A DNA stretch of 64,000 nucleotides from Galeopsis tetrahit. Its lineage: Eukaryota; Streptophyta; Magnoliopsida; Lamiales; Lamiaceae. The stretch's first letter is position 1. Each line of letters opens with the position of its first letter. A program made the translations under genes and the position numbers. Where the stretch lies: assembly GCA_963675135.1 (NCBI GenBank), contig OY776134.1, positions 68,805,643 to 68,869,642 of the forward strand, written 5' to 3'. Below are positions 21,300 to 33,430 of the stretch, in pieces. Below the pieces are notes generated by a model. That model searched no databases. It was not told where the DNA came from and saw only the letters and a program-made list of their open reading frames with translations.

Positions 21300-22242
21300 G
21301 TACACTCGAGTTCTATTTAATTTTATTTTATTTTTCGCTTTTTTCCATATTTTTAGGTTTCTTTTGTTTGTTTTTTTCCGCTTTTTAGTTTTTTTTTTCA
21401 TTTTTTTCGCTTTCTTGTTTTTTTTTTTTAGCTTTTTTAATTTTCTCCTTTTTTTTATTTTACCCCTTTTCTTTTTATTTTGTTAAAAAATGGTTAGGGA
21501 GGGCTTGAACTATATACATCAACACAACATTAATTAAAAGTGTACGTTAATATAATTAAAAAGTGCAAGACAATATTTTAAAAAGTGCAACACAATATTA
21601 ATGAAAAATGTATGTCAATATAACTAAAAAGTGCTAACACAATATTATAAAAAGTGTAAGTTAGTATAACTAAAAAATGCAACACAATATTATTGAAAAG
21701 TGTAAGTAATTTATAATTGAAAAGTGCAACATAATAATAATAATAAAAAGTGTAAGTCATTATAACTGAAAAGTGTAAGTGTCTATAATTAGAAAGTGCT
21801 AACACGATTTTTATGCAAAATTAAAACAAATTGGTTATATATTTTTACGTTTTTTACTTTTAATTGTAGAAATATAAATAATTCGGATTTGGTTATATAT
21901 TTTTACGTTTTTTACTTTTAATTGTAAAAATATAAATAATTCGGATTGCAAATTTTATTATTATTAATATTACATTTTTATAATTAGTAGGGGTAAAATA
22001 ACAACTCCAATGAAACTGCCATTAGACCATAGTCTAATTTATATTACAAAATTCTTTTTAATATTATATACTTAATTTTCTGGACTCACGTGCACTTGAG
22101 TCCACATGAATCTTACTCTTTTTATAATGCATTTTCCTGGTGGGAAATTCGCATTAATACGAGGGGTTGGACTGCTGTGTACTCAAGTACACGGTGTACT
22201 TGAGTCCAATCATATAAAAAGTATCAAGTATATATAGAATAA
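21300..22242. repeat. T-rich DNA and second AAAAGTG repeat tract
   Basis: 21310-21480 is T-rich, with no gene. From 21530 to 21815 the words AAAAGTGYAAGT and AAAAGTGCAACACAATATTA reiterate as in 7170-7590. At 22170-22215 there is a palindrome built on ACTCAAGTACAC / GTGTACTTGAGT, resembling the arms of the foldback at 52174. Confidence 0.65.
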
Positions 22243-23070
22243 AGGGATAATTGCAAAATAAATCACGAACTTTAGTGTTTTTATCAATTACAACATATTC
22301 TTTTTTTCTTTGCAATTCGATACACGACCTTTTTAAGTTTTACAATTTAATACACCGATAAATTTTCCGGTCAATTTTAATATGATGTGGCGCCGGAAAT
22401 ACAAAATTCGCCACGTAGACTGCCAACTAATATATATATATATATATATATTAAAAAAATTAAATAATAATTAAGCACAAAATTATTTAAAAAATTAAAT
22501 CATAACTCATTTTTTGTTTCTCAATGGCTCTCTTGCTCAAATTTACGATTAGAAAAATTATTAATTTAATTCAATAATATATTAGTATTATTTACTGGAA
22601 GGATATTATTTTATCTAGAACAACCCAAAATCCTTAATAAGACAAAAAATTGTATTTGCTTTAAAAATCTTGGACTATAAAATTTACTAAGTAAGGATTA
22701 TAGGGATCACCATTGGCAAGGATGCGTACGAGTTCTGTATTGAAAGAATTTCCGTCTTCTATTGCGCAGTTGAGAGCCACTTGTACGTTTAGGTTTACTA
22801 TGCAAATAAGGTTGATGGTTTAATTTTATACTTATTAGAGTTTTGAATTTATTAAATGGGGTTTTTTCATAATAAATACTTAATTAGTTGGCCGTCTATG
22901 TGGCGAATTTTTTATTTCCGGCGCCACATCATACTAAAATTGGCCGAAAAATCTATCGGTGTATTAAATTGTAAAACTTAAAAAGGTCGTGTATCGAATT
23001 GCAAAGAAAAAAATGATATGTTGTAATTGATAAAAACACTAAAGGTCGTGATTTATTTTGCAATTAACCC
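22243..23070. mobile_element. Long-TIR Mutator-like MITE with 9-bp TSD
   Basis: The element opens GGGATAATTGCAAAATAAAT and closes with the reverse complement of GGGTTAATTGCAAAATAAAT. Inverted similarity reaches roughly 190 bp inward and includes GGCGCCGGAAAT / ATTTCCGGCGCC. The duplication TAGAATAAA flanks it exactly (22234-22242 and 23071-23079). No transposase is encoded. Confidence 0.92.
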
Positions 23071-23159
23071 TAGAATAAATAACACAATATTTAACAAAAG
23101 TTATTCTAGCCTAGTGATTTCCCTTTGATTGCCTTACCACAAAGTAAAAATTAGCACCA

Positions 23160-23440
23160 GTTTGTTTTTATACATTATTAAAAAAAGTGCAAGTACTAAT
23201 AATATCATTAATTGCACTTACTAATAAATAATAAAACATGTAAAATAAATAATAATTTTTAAAAAAAAAATTAGCACCAGTTTTTCTAGATTATAAAAGT
23301 GTGCAAATAACAAAAAGGTGTATCATTAGCATACACTTTTCAATTATAATATCATACACTTTTCAATTATAATATTATACATTTTTCAATTATAATAACA
23401 TACATTTTTCGTTAATATATAACTTACACTTTTCATTAAT
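23160..23440. repeat. Third AAAAGTG-type repeat tract
   Basis: Words TACACTTTTCAATTATAA and CATACACTTTTCAATTATAA repeat, the reverse complement of the AAAAGTG tracts elsewhere. It abuts the locus D gene fragment. Confidence 0.6.
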
Positions 23441-23545
23441 AGAAGATCAATATTTTTTTCATAAGACATCATGAATATGTTCAAATTTCATTCACTTGTA
23501 TTCGTTGTTTATTTCATTTAACGCGAAAGCAAAACCAACTAGTGT
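23441..23545 (+). pseudogene. Fragment D of the plus-strand cystatin-like gene
   Basis: AGATCAATATTTTTTTCATA followed by ATGAATATGTTCAAATTTCA at 23471 matches the upstream and signal peptide region of locus C. It keeps the family words AACGCGAAAGCAAAACC, but a small deletion breaks the frame within the signal peptide and homology ends by about 23545. Confidence 0.75.
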
Positions 23546-23797
23546 GAGTCACATCATGATATTAAGAGTTGCTTTAATAAAATGTTTTATGCTCCACTTA
23601 AGTAACTTTTGGTACAATTGCACCCTACAACAATTGAACAAGAATGTTATTCATACATAAATAATTTTTAATTTGGCATTGGTTAAATATCCTCCTAACT
23701 TCCCCAACCAAATAATGTAATTAATATACAAATCCCCCCAAAGAATAATGTGAATTAAACCCAGAGACAATGGACAAACCCTTCAGCAGTCGAATTA

Positions 23798-26700
23798 TCA
23801 TCCAGCTAAGTCGCTTATGGGTGGACGATCCATGACGCTCGACGCTTTCAGTGCATTGCTTTTCAGCGTCGGGTCAATATCAGGTATTTTTGGTACCTGC
23901 AACCAACCAGTTAAAAATAAAGCAACTAGAAAACAGAGATGAACATGCATTGAACACATACCTGTGCTAATATATCAATTGTTCGTCGTAAGAGGCGAGC
24001 TAAATCTCCTTCATCCATGGCACACTCCATCATGATCTCTCTCCATGTTAGACCAGAAGCCCAGGCTTCAACCATGCCGCAGAATTGGTTATCCAAGCAG
24101 CAAGGGATCTATTTACCACCACCATAATTATGCTTGTTTTAATTTTAATTAAGCAAAGTTAGTGTAGATAATATATTAATCCTTCAGCCAAATAAGATTA
24201 CCTTCACTCCATGCTTTTCCTGGAGTTGTAAAAGTGAGCTCCTTTGTTCCTCCAAGAAGTTTATTACGTTCATAACAGTGGTCGAAGCTTCATATATATA
24301 GCTGCCAAGAGATGGAAAATGTTAGGTTACTATCTTCGATGGATGTTTACGAAGTATTAGTTTAATTTCAGGTGCCATCTCAGGTATCTACAGTTTGTAA
24401 ATTACAGATATCTATAGAGTATAATTTTATTTCCTAGCAGAAGAAATCAGCCATGTATACCTATTATTTTTCCAGGGTCGAACTTTAATTCCTTCAGAAA
24501 CTAGACCTCCACAAACAGCAGCAAGCTGTGCAGGCTTCAAATCGAGGAGAACCTTATTCCGAAGAACCATCGCTAACCATAGTTCGTTCTCTCCACGAAT
24601 TGCTGAAGCAGTTTCACCCAGGGGGAATATAACATGTGAGTTTATATCCAATGCCCTAATTTCATGTATGACATTGCTGATCTGCAGGACATTAGAAAAC
24701 AAAATCCTGGATATAAGCAAAAGCAGCGATGTGAAAAGAAAGATTATTCTTTCTATAGATAAACCAATATCTCTACTTTAAAATAATGATTTGGGGTCAT
24801 CTACCGTATGTTACAGTAAACATCTCATGAGTGTTTGTCCATAATTACCTGAAGAAACTCCTTCCAGCCAGATGGTTCAATCTGATCTATTCGATTAGCT
24901 AAACGACGAGATCTAGCCTTTAATCTCCGTATCTTCTCTTCGTTAAATTTTGCTACGTCTAGTATCTTCTTATATTCTCTGAAGCCTTCTGAGCGTGCTA
25001 TCTTTTTCTTCAGACGAGAAACTTTGTTTCTCTGGTCCTTGTAGAATTGGACTGCATTTTGGTATGCTTCAGAGAATTGTAAAACCTAACGCCACAGATA
25101 GAACCAGGTGTCAACTATAAACAAATAAGATAAACATATCCAAATACATTGCTTCTAAAATAGTGCCAAGGGTGCAGGCTCAGAAATAGAAATGTGGTGA
25201 TAGAAAATCTTTCGAGAATAAAAATGATGCCTGCTAAATGCTAATTTAAGTTAATGAGGGAGGTAATCAAGCAAATGTGAAACGCCTTTAGTGATCCAAT
25301 CATAAAGGCTACCAAGAGTTAACATTTTCAGAACAAAAAAAGGTTTAGGAGGTAAAATTGTCACAGAGAAATATGTGCGGGCCTACAGAAGGACAGGTTA
25401 CACTCATAACATTTGTATCACCCTGATATTTTCAAGAAAGTGTTTTACAGAGCCAGAACTAAGGCTGCATTCTCGTGTTATGCTCAAGCCTCAAGGTGGC
25501 CGAGTCTTGCTTTCTGCTCAGCAATGGTCTTATGGTCTTGACTTCTATACAAATATATTAATAACCATTGAATTGACACTTTCTCATTATGTATCATCTT
25601 GTTGAATTATATAGTTATGCAATCATCTCTTATTCCATAAATTGTTCCAAGAGTGACCATAATGTGATATTTAGCAATAAAACTATACAACGCGATAAAA
25701 CCTCAATATTTAGTATTTACTATTTACCATTAAAGAGCTTGAGTTTTCATCTACACTGAAATATTTACAATTACTTTAGCATTCTATAAATCGTTTGTTT
25801 CATCATGTTCCAATACATTGCTACCAACACCAACCCATATTATTGCTGATATTATTTACCTTAACTTGAAAAGCCTTGAAGACTATTGAGATTTTTCAAA
25901 TACTGGAATGAGTTAATTTCGTAGTTAGACATGTAAGAAGCACGCTTAACTTTTTTAGTTATTGGATTACCTCATCATCTTCAGAGAGACTACTCACGAC
26001 TGGCACGTTTAAACTCCAAGACCACGTGTCAAGAGATCCATCCATGCACCAAAGACCACCAAGTTCAGATTCTGCAACTTTTTGCCATTGCAACAACTCC
26101 CCTTTATCAAGCAGATTTGTCATTATTTCACGAGGCAAAGCATCACCCAGAGCCAAGGCAACATTAGGAAAGCCCGTTTTATAGATGGCTTTGATCCACT
26201 TCTCAGTGAAAAGGTACCATGAGTTATCCGACCCAAGAGCCACATGATAAGATGGTTCAATGGCATGTGCAGATGAAGTATCACTTGAACTGATTTCCTT
26301 TTTAAGTGCAAATGTATCAGATTCGTTAACCTGTAATGAGGGGTGGAAAATGTTAGAGAATAAATCTCAACAAAGGAAATAAAATTGTGAGTAAAACATC
26401 TACAACTTAATTCTCTTATTCCAAGTGAAGCATGGCACATCTCCATGCATTTTAGTGGTTTTAATGATGAGGTTGAGAATATTTGCAAGAGGGGAGAGGA
26501 GTTGACCAAGTCAAGCTTACCATATTTTTCAATTTTGAAGTGTTCAAAGAATCAACCTTCCCCAAATAAACAGCAGGGATCTGATGTTGAACACCATCTG
26601 AATCCGTATGCTGAAGACACATAAAAGGTAGATGCCCATCTCCTAGCTCTTCAAGTAGAGGGTTTAACGAAAAAATTCTCTCACTTTCCATCCTCTTCCG

Positions 26701-29700
26701 AAGTTCAGTCCGAATACGTTTTTCTGCCTGAGAAGAAAATACAGAATGATTTCATTATATGTTCCACATTATTCATAATCCCAGCAGTCTTCAATCTAGG
26801 AAGAACGAGGAAGTAAGATACCCTTAATTCTTCTTGAAGATCCGCAATCTCCATGTAAGCAGATTGTGATAACAATCTTCTGCTCTTCTTATCAATAGCT
26901 TCATCAGTAATTTCTGAAGCCAGCATCTCTATCTCGGTTTGTATCTTAGCTATCTCCTCCTTTGCAGCAACCATAACATTGCTTCCCACATAATTTCCAA
27001 AACTTTTTTCAACCAACTTCCGTGCTTCATCCAATGTTCGTCCAGAACGTGGGACATTCGAGTCATCTGATTCAGACGAGCTTCGTGTAACTTTGGAACC
27101 CTGCATAGGATGATGTAAGATCTAAGAGCCCGTTTAACTGAGCTTGTAAGCTCCTTGAAACAGCTTATAAGATGTTTAGGAGCTTAAATTTTTTAACAGC
27201 TTATAAGATCTTAATATAAGCTTTGTACACAACTTATAAGTTCCAAAAAAAAGTTCCAGCACCCCAACTTATTTTTCTAAAATCTTTTACCTTATGCTTA
27301 AATAATACTCCTCCATTAAGTTTCCCCTTATGTCATTTTGGGTATCTCATGTTAAGCTTCCACTTTCCTTTTTTTGGCAACACTCTTTCTACCTTTTCTC
27401 TTTCCTATTTCTCTATACCTTCTCTCTTTCCTACCTTTCTCTACCTATTTTCTTTCCTATATCTCTCTACCTTAACACCCCACTATTAATACTATATTCC
27501 TTAAAACATGTGCGAACAATGAAGGGGAAGCTTAACAAGGGATGGAGGGAGTAGTTTTTTTTTTTTTTTTTTAAATTATATAAGCTCTTGAATCAACTTA
27601 TAAGATGTTGGTCGTTGGAGCTTATCAGATGTTTAAAATAAGCTTAGCCAAACGGGCCCTAAGTAAAATGAAGATCATGGTGAAGAGTGGAAATATCAAG
27701 ATCATACCGCAAGTAGATTAAGCACCATCCCGTAAGAAGCTGTAAACTGTGACACAAGAGGTTCAAGTCCAGAAAAGAGTACTTTGCAGCACTCTTCAGC
27801 TCCTTCATATGCTGTCTGAACAAGAACAACATGACCTCTTTCATCAATGCCTCTACGGCCAGCACGTCCTGCCATTTGAAGCAGTTCGTTGGAATTTAAA
27901 AGTGTGCGTCCACTTTCAATCCTTTTGCTTAAAGATGAAAGGACAGCTGTTCTAGCAGGCATGTTGATTCCAGCAGCAAGAGTCTCTGTGGCAAAAACCA
28001 CCTTCACAAGCCCCTTTTGAAAAAGCTCCTCAATGAATGATTTCCAGAGGGGAAGACAGCCAGCATGATGAGCGGCAACACCTCGAAGAAGTGCTTTTGC
28101 AGAGGATTCCCTTAGAGCATCTGGATACCGAACACGGAATCTCTTCAGTGCAAGCTCGACTTCCGTTATCTCACATTCATCCAATAGTGTGCACTCTTCA
28201 AGATACTGAACAGCAGCATCACAGCCTTTTCTGCTAAAGATGAACCAGACTGCTGGAAGCATATCCCTTTCTTTAAGATGCCACAATGTATCCATAACTT
28301 GAGGGACCTATGACAGGGAAATACCAAACCAAAATGAAAATTATCTGAGGTACAGATATAATTTTCAGTTGAACATCAACTAAAGATTAGGTCCTACCTG
28401 TGAACGACGAATAGAGTTCATGTCATTCTTTGAAAGTGGAGGCACATCAAATTGATATTTTCTTGGTTTCCTTCTTCTGGAGCGCTCGTCATTGTATAAA
28501 TTAGCTCTTGATGAATCAAGCTGCAACTGGTTGAGAGACAACCTCCTATTTCAGTAAAAAAAAAGAAGATTACAGAAAGAAGTGAGTGCCACAACCGTTT
28601 GCAGAGGTTTATGACCACGAATCTGTGAGCAACCAATTATTAGAGAACTATAACTCTGCATGGAACTCATCCCTTTGGCCTTGACTTATGTTGACGTGAT
28701 GATCTATATATAGGAAACACCAAACTAAGACAGACAATTTTTGCTAATCAAAGAATTGAACAGCCATAACCTAGCTCCCATATTGTCCTTTAAGCATTGA
28801 GGCACAATAAATAACTGAAGAAGTTTTTGAGACAGGTTACTGTTCAAAAAAGCTAACCCACTCCCTATAATTTTTCCATTACAAGAACATCAAAAAATGG
28901 GAATTGAACAAAAAGATACTCCCTCCGTCCAATTTTATTATGCTCACTTTCCTTTTTTGGTTGTCCAACTTCACTGTGCTCATTCCCTTTTTTGAAATAA
29001 TACTACTCACACTATTTTATCTCCATCCTCCCATCATCACTTATCAACCCACGTTGCCATTCACTTTATTCATAAACAATCACTTTATTTATAAGTGGAC
29101 CCCACAATACTCAATCATACCCTCAATTTATTTACTTTATACATAAATTAACCAATATTCATTAAAACCCATGCCCAGAGAAATGAGCATTATAAATTTG
29201 GACGGGGGGAGTAATAACTATTTAACAGAACTCGAAAATGTGGGTAGTAAGCCTGTGCCTAATAGGATAACCAGGAAAATTTTTAGCCCTCACTCTATTT
29301 GATGGTGAAGTGAACATTGAACCAAAAGCATAAACAATGAAAAACTTGGCCATACAGTGAGTGAACCAACAGTCTGGCCCCATGGTCCATCCAATATTTA
29401 CCAGTAAAACGTTGTTCCAACCAGAAAACACATGAAAACAACCTCTAAGTCTGGTAGTATAAAAGTTAAAAGGAGTCAAGCAATTGATAGAGGACTACCT
29501 ATTCATGCCGGTGCCTTTCTCATCAAGAAGTGGTAACAGTGTTGTCTTTGTCGAAAAGTGCCAAGTCAATGGGACTGGACGCTTAGATGATGTTACTAAC
29601 TCAGTTTTTCCGTGAATCTTGAATATCAAAAAAGGAACAAAGCATTAGAAAAAAGAAGGCAGTGAACACGAGATAAAGAAAAAGAAAGGAAGCAAGAAAG

Positions 29701-32260
29701 GGAACAAATGCCTGATTGTCCTTTTGATAATGCCAAAACTCAGAAGTTCCCATCATTTAGATAAGTAATGCACAATATTTTCTTGTCATATGTAATGAAA
29801 ATAATTACAAGCTCAAAAAATAAAACAAGTAACACCAAGATAAAATAAGAGTAGTAGCAGTACCTGACCAATCCAACCTGCCAGCTCATCTGGGTTTGCA
29901 ACAGTAGCTGACAGACAGATTAGTTGCACTTGTTTAGGGCAATAGATAACCTGCAAAAGCACAAATTAACAACATGTGCAAATTCATAGATTTTTACTTT
30001 ATGTGTGTATAAACAACCACTCACAATCTCTTCCCACACTGTACCCCGAGATATGTCACTCAAGTAATGCACTTCATCTAAAACAATCACGTCGACATGG
30101 GAAAGTGCACTTTCAGAAGAATCCATTCCGACACTGGATCAAGCATATCCATCGGAAGAAAGAAAAAAAAAACAGAAATAAAGATTCAGTTATAAGTACA
30201 TGAAAAAAGTACACTGAATAATCTGAAAATTACTGAGGACCATTCAATAACATTCTAACATCTCTAGAAGAGTAACATGCAGAAAATTATTCAAAAGAAT
30301 ATAGTAAACCAAACCACTTTAAGGACAATCTTATTTTTGTTACAAGAGCAGATTTGTATAAAGCAAACTTTCAAACCATATTCTGTAGTTAACTATTAAT
30401 TGAAGTACACAACAAAAAGAATTTGACAATAGTGTCAATTTATATAATTACCTTTGATACATCATGTTCCGCAAAATCTCAGTGGTCATAATCAAAACTG
30501 GAGCATCTTTATTGACAGCAGAATCTCCAGTAAGAAGCCCAACATTAGCATCACCAAATGTCTCACTGAGAAAACAAAGTTCACAATTTAATTAGTAATT
30601 ACCAAAGTTTTATCACTAGCATGTAATGAAACAAGAATCGCTTACCGGAAATCACGAAGCTTCTGGTTCGACAAAGCTTTCAGAGGAGTAGTGTAAAACA
30701 ATCTTCTTCCTCGAGCTATGGTAGCAACGGCTGCAGCTTCAGCAATCAAAGTTTTTCCACTACTAGTTGGTGCAGAAACTACAACTGACGACCCTCTCAA
30801 GAATGCTTTAATTGCCAATCGCTTCAAAAACCCAAAAAAAGAAAAAAATGAATTTCACACAATGGGAATATGAATCTGAAATATCTTTTGCAATAGATTT
30901 GATTGATAATCTGATTAAAACATTTACAACACCACACATTAATTTTTATGGTACATTTTAACACCTTTCTCCAAGTCACTCCAATAAAGAACAATTTCTT
31001 AATATTTTTTAATGCTTACTTGCTGCACCAGACTGTTGTTTCATATGATCACAGATACCATATGTAATAAAAACTACACACAAGAAGGCCAATTACTTCA
31101 GACCAATGAATAATCAGATATCTTACATAGACTTATCCTCCAAAACAACATATGAATGATCCTGTTTGGGCATAGGTTGCATTAAAAAGAAATGCAGAAT
31201 TGCATGTTGTTTGAAATCTAACTGAATTGCGATCCAATTAATTGGTTCCACTACATATAAGCAGTATGTCTAATCAAAAAACATGCAGACATATAAATGC
31301 ACTTGGAATCTATAAAAGACCATCTCATTTTCCTCTGGGACAAATCAGGACCAAATTTAAGAAGGCATGAAAAAACAAAGTTGTGACAATCTAGTTTTTC
31401 CCGGATACCAGAAACTCATTTTTTACTGAAACTGTTATAAAATCTGAAAAAATATAGCTCCAGACATTTGGGCGAACACATAAGTTGCATGTTGAAATCT
31501 CCTATTTGCCACCATGTTCCCTCCCGTTTTCCAATTATTAGTGCAGACTAATACTACAACACTAAGCATAACACTCTGTATGATCGATGTTATTGGCATT
31601 GCTCAATTGCAGTATAAAGTATCAGTGAAATGCAGAAGCAGTTATGCTTAAAGACGACTAGAAATACTCAAGTATTTTATTCATATACGCAAACGCAATA
31701 GAAGAGAATACCTGAAACTTATCAATTCTGAAGTCGTAAACCGACGCCAGCTCGTCCACATCTATAATCTCATCACCAAACTCGCGGACCTCATTCCTAA
31801 TCCTCTCCACTCTCTGCCACTTGAACTCCTCATATCTCGACTGACTACCACTACCACTACCACTAATCCGTTCACCAATACCGTTACCCCCTTCTAAAAC
31901 GTCGTCGTTCTCGTCTTCTTCTTCTTCCTCCTCCTCCTCTTCGTCTTCGTCATGTTCACTATCTTCCCCAATTTCACCGGAAACGGGATCGTACTCTTCC
32001 GCCGCGACGTCATCTTCGTCGTCAGATTCCGCTTCGATTTCATCGTCGGAGAGCTGAGAAGAGGAACCGAGAGGCAGAGCAGGTGTATGAAATTTGTAGG
32101 GAGGGCGGTTTTTGGAGTGGAAAAGTTGCAGAGGTTTGAAGTGGAGAAAAGGTTTGAAGTGGAGGAAAGGTTTGAGTAGAGGAAATGAAGGGAGTGTGTT
32201 GATGGTGTATACTGCGGAGAGAGAGGGAGAAAGAGAGGCGTGAAGAGAGAAAGCTCCCAT
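23798..32260 (-). CDS. ISE2: Chloroplast DExH-box RNA helicase ISE2 (DExH15)
   Basis: Ski2-like RNA helicase of chloroplasts; Arabidopsis ISE2/EMB25 is needed for plastid RNA processing and limits plasmodesmatal transport. Sixteen exons by hand: 31712-32260, 30646-30821, 30452-30565, 30025-30133, 29864-29950, 29499-29617, 28398-28545, 27708-28307, 26822-27100, 26521-26727, 25971-26330, 24849-25085, 24461-24681, 24202-24301, 23962-24108, 23798-23896. The phases join to 1183 residues, close to the 1171 I recall for Arabidopsis. Residues 1 to about 50 look like a transit peptide, followed by an acidic run. Motif I APTSSGKT is at 200-207, DEVH at 299-302, SAT at 330-332, HHAGCLP at 514-520 and QMAGRAGRRGID at 578-589; the C-terminal DSHCT part ends in PPISDLAG. 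Introns 6 and 8 carry MITEs. Confidence 0.97.
27126..27659. mobile_element. PIF/Harbinger-type MITE in ISE2 intron 8, itself interrupted
   Basis: Ends GAGCCCGTTTAACTGAGCTT and, reversed, GGGCCCGTTTGGCTAAGCTT are inverted repeats, flanked by TAA (27123-27125 and 27660-27662). Both ends continue with AGCTTATAAG-type words. A Stowaway occupies the middle (27308-27551), so the original element was about 290 bp. Confidence 0.85.
27308..27551. mobile_element. Stowaway MITE nested inside another MITE
   Basis: Left end CTCCTCCATTAAGTTTCCCC and reversed right end CTCCCTCCATCCCTTGTTAA, with TA on each side (306-307 and 552-553). The ends are more decayed than in the two other complete Stowaways. Confidence 0.8.
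28919..29211. mobile_element. Stowaway MITE in ISE2 intron 6
   Basis: Inverted ends CTCCCTCCGTCCAATTTTAT and, reversed, CTCCCCCCGTCCAAATTTAT, with a TA duplication. About 293 bp, noncoding, well inside the intron between exons 6 and 7. Confidence 0.93.
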
Positions 32261-32763
32261 GGCGGGAGGGAGAGGATATGAGAAGTGAGTGTTGTGTTTC
32301 TTTTTCTTTTTCTTTTCTCTTTTCGTTTTTTCTGTTCTAGGAGATAATTCGGGACTGTGTTCAATGATACATTTGAAAATACGGAATTACCCCTTGTGGT
32401 AACCACGAACTTTTGGTAAAAATTGTGAATTCAATTCACGTTCTTACGGGGGAGCAGTGCAGCTTAAAAAAAAATCATGTTCTTATAACAAAAAAATTAT
32501 TCTATTCATTCTATAATAAGTGAATTATTTTGTTTATTTGCATTGACACATTGAGAATGTTTACCATACGAAGATACTAATTAACAAAAGTAGGTTATAA
32601 ATCTTGAGATTTTCTTTTTAGATAAAAATATAATTGAAAGAAGTTGTAGGGAAAAAAAAAAAAAAAGGATTTTTGGTCACTGAACTTTATCACTTTTCAC
32701 ATTTGGTCACCCACATTTAATCTCTATCAAAATTGATCACTCACTTATTCTTTTTTATCAATT
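32261..32763. promoter_or_regulatory. ISE2 upstream region
   Basis: The first 70 bp upstream of the ISE2 ATG is a purine-rich leader on the coding strand (GAAAAAGAAAAAG-type). The rest is AT-rich, and no clear TATA box was found. From about 32670 transposon-like sequence begins. Confidence 0.35.
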
Positions 32764-33430
32764 TTGATGCTGCTGTTAGAGAATCCGTCATTTACTAACG
32801 AAGAAGAAAAGGTTTTTGAACGCCAACTTTTACTTTCCCTCTTTTATCTTTCTGCAAGAGACAAACCAATCATCACCCTGCTTGAAACAATCAGAAACAT
32901 TATCATGGTGAGACTGCAAGTGAATAAAGATGCTGCAGAAAAATGGGATGATGCAATATGCCCTAAAATCAAGTTGACACTACAAAAAAAATATGCAAGT
33001 GAATCAGATGATTGGCATTTTCAAATCATGGACCATTCGACCAAGTAGACATATCACAAGAATCATCATGCAGTTGTACAAGATGGAATTTAACAGGGAT
33101 CCGCAACCAGAGTCTTATGTACACCCTTTTTACAGTGTAGAGGCATTTAAGGAAGCATATGCACATTCTATTTTAGAGATCATGAGTTCAGATTTTTGGC
33201 CAAAATGTGATTTGATAGCACCTTCGCCTCCTAAGTATGAAAAAATGGCAGGTAGACCTAAAAAATTGAGAAGAATGGGTCATAATGAACCTCCACCCCC
33301 TACACAACCAAACTTATCCACATAGGTTAAAAAAAATCAAAGACCTTCGAAATGTGGTAAATGTGGTGTGTTAGGACTAAGAACTTGCCCTGAAAGAAAA
33401 AATGAAACAAACGTAGAAGAAAGAATGGAG
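32764..33430 (+). pseudogene. MuDR-type transposase relic (C-terminal part)
   Basis: The first frame (32764-33048) reads SARDKPIITLLETIRNIIMV, then AEKWDDAICPKI, the region before the SWIM zinc finger in plant MULE transposases. A shift leads into a second frame (32993-33325) with YVHPFYSVEAFKEAY, WPKCDLIAPSPPKYEKMAGR and PKKLRRMGHNEPPPP, the usual tail. After a stop at 33323-33325 the same frame continues with KCGKCGVLGLRTC, a zinc knuckle in which the histidine is replaced by leucine. Much of the SWIM segment is gone. The catalytic core is absent upstream, so this cannot be functional. Confidence 0.85.

Noticed and set aside
31894..32406. 170-codon minus-strand frame overlapping ISE2 exon 1
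   Set aside because: It is an out-of-frame shadow of the ISE2 transit-peptide and acidic region.
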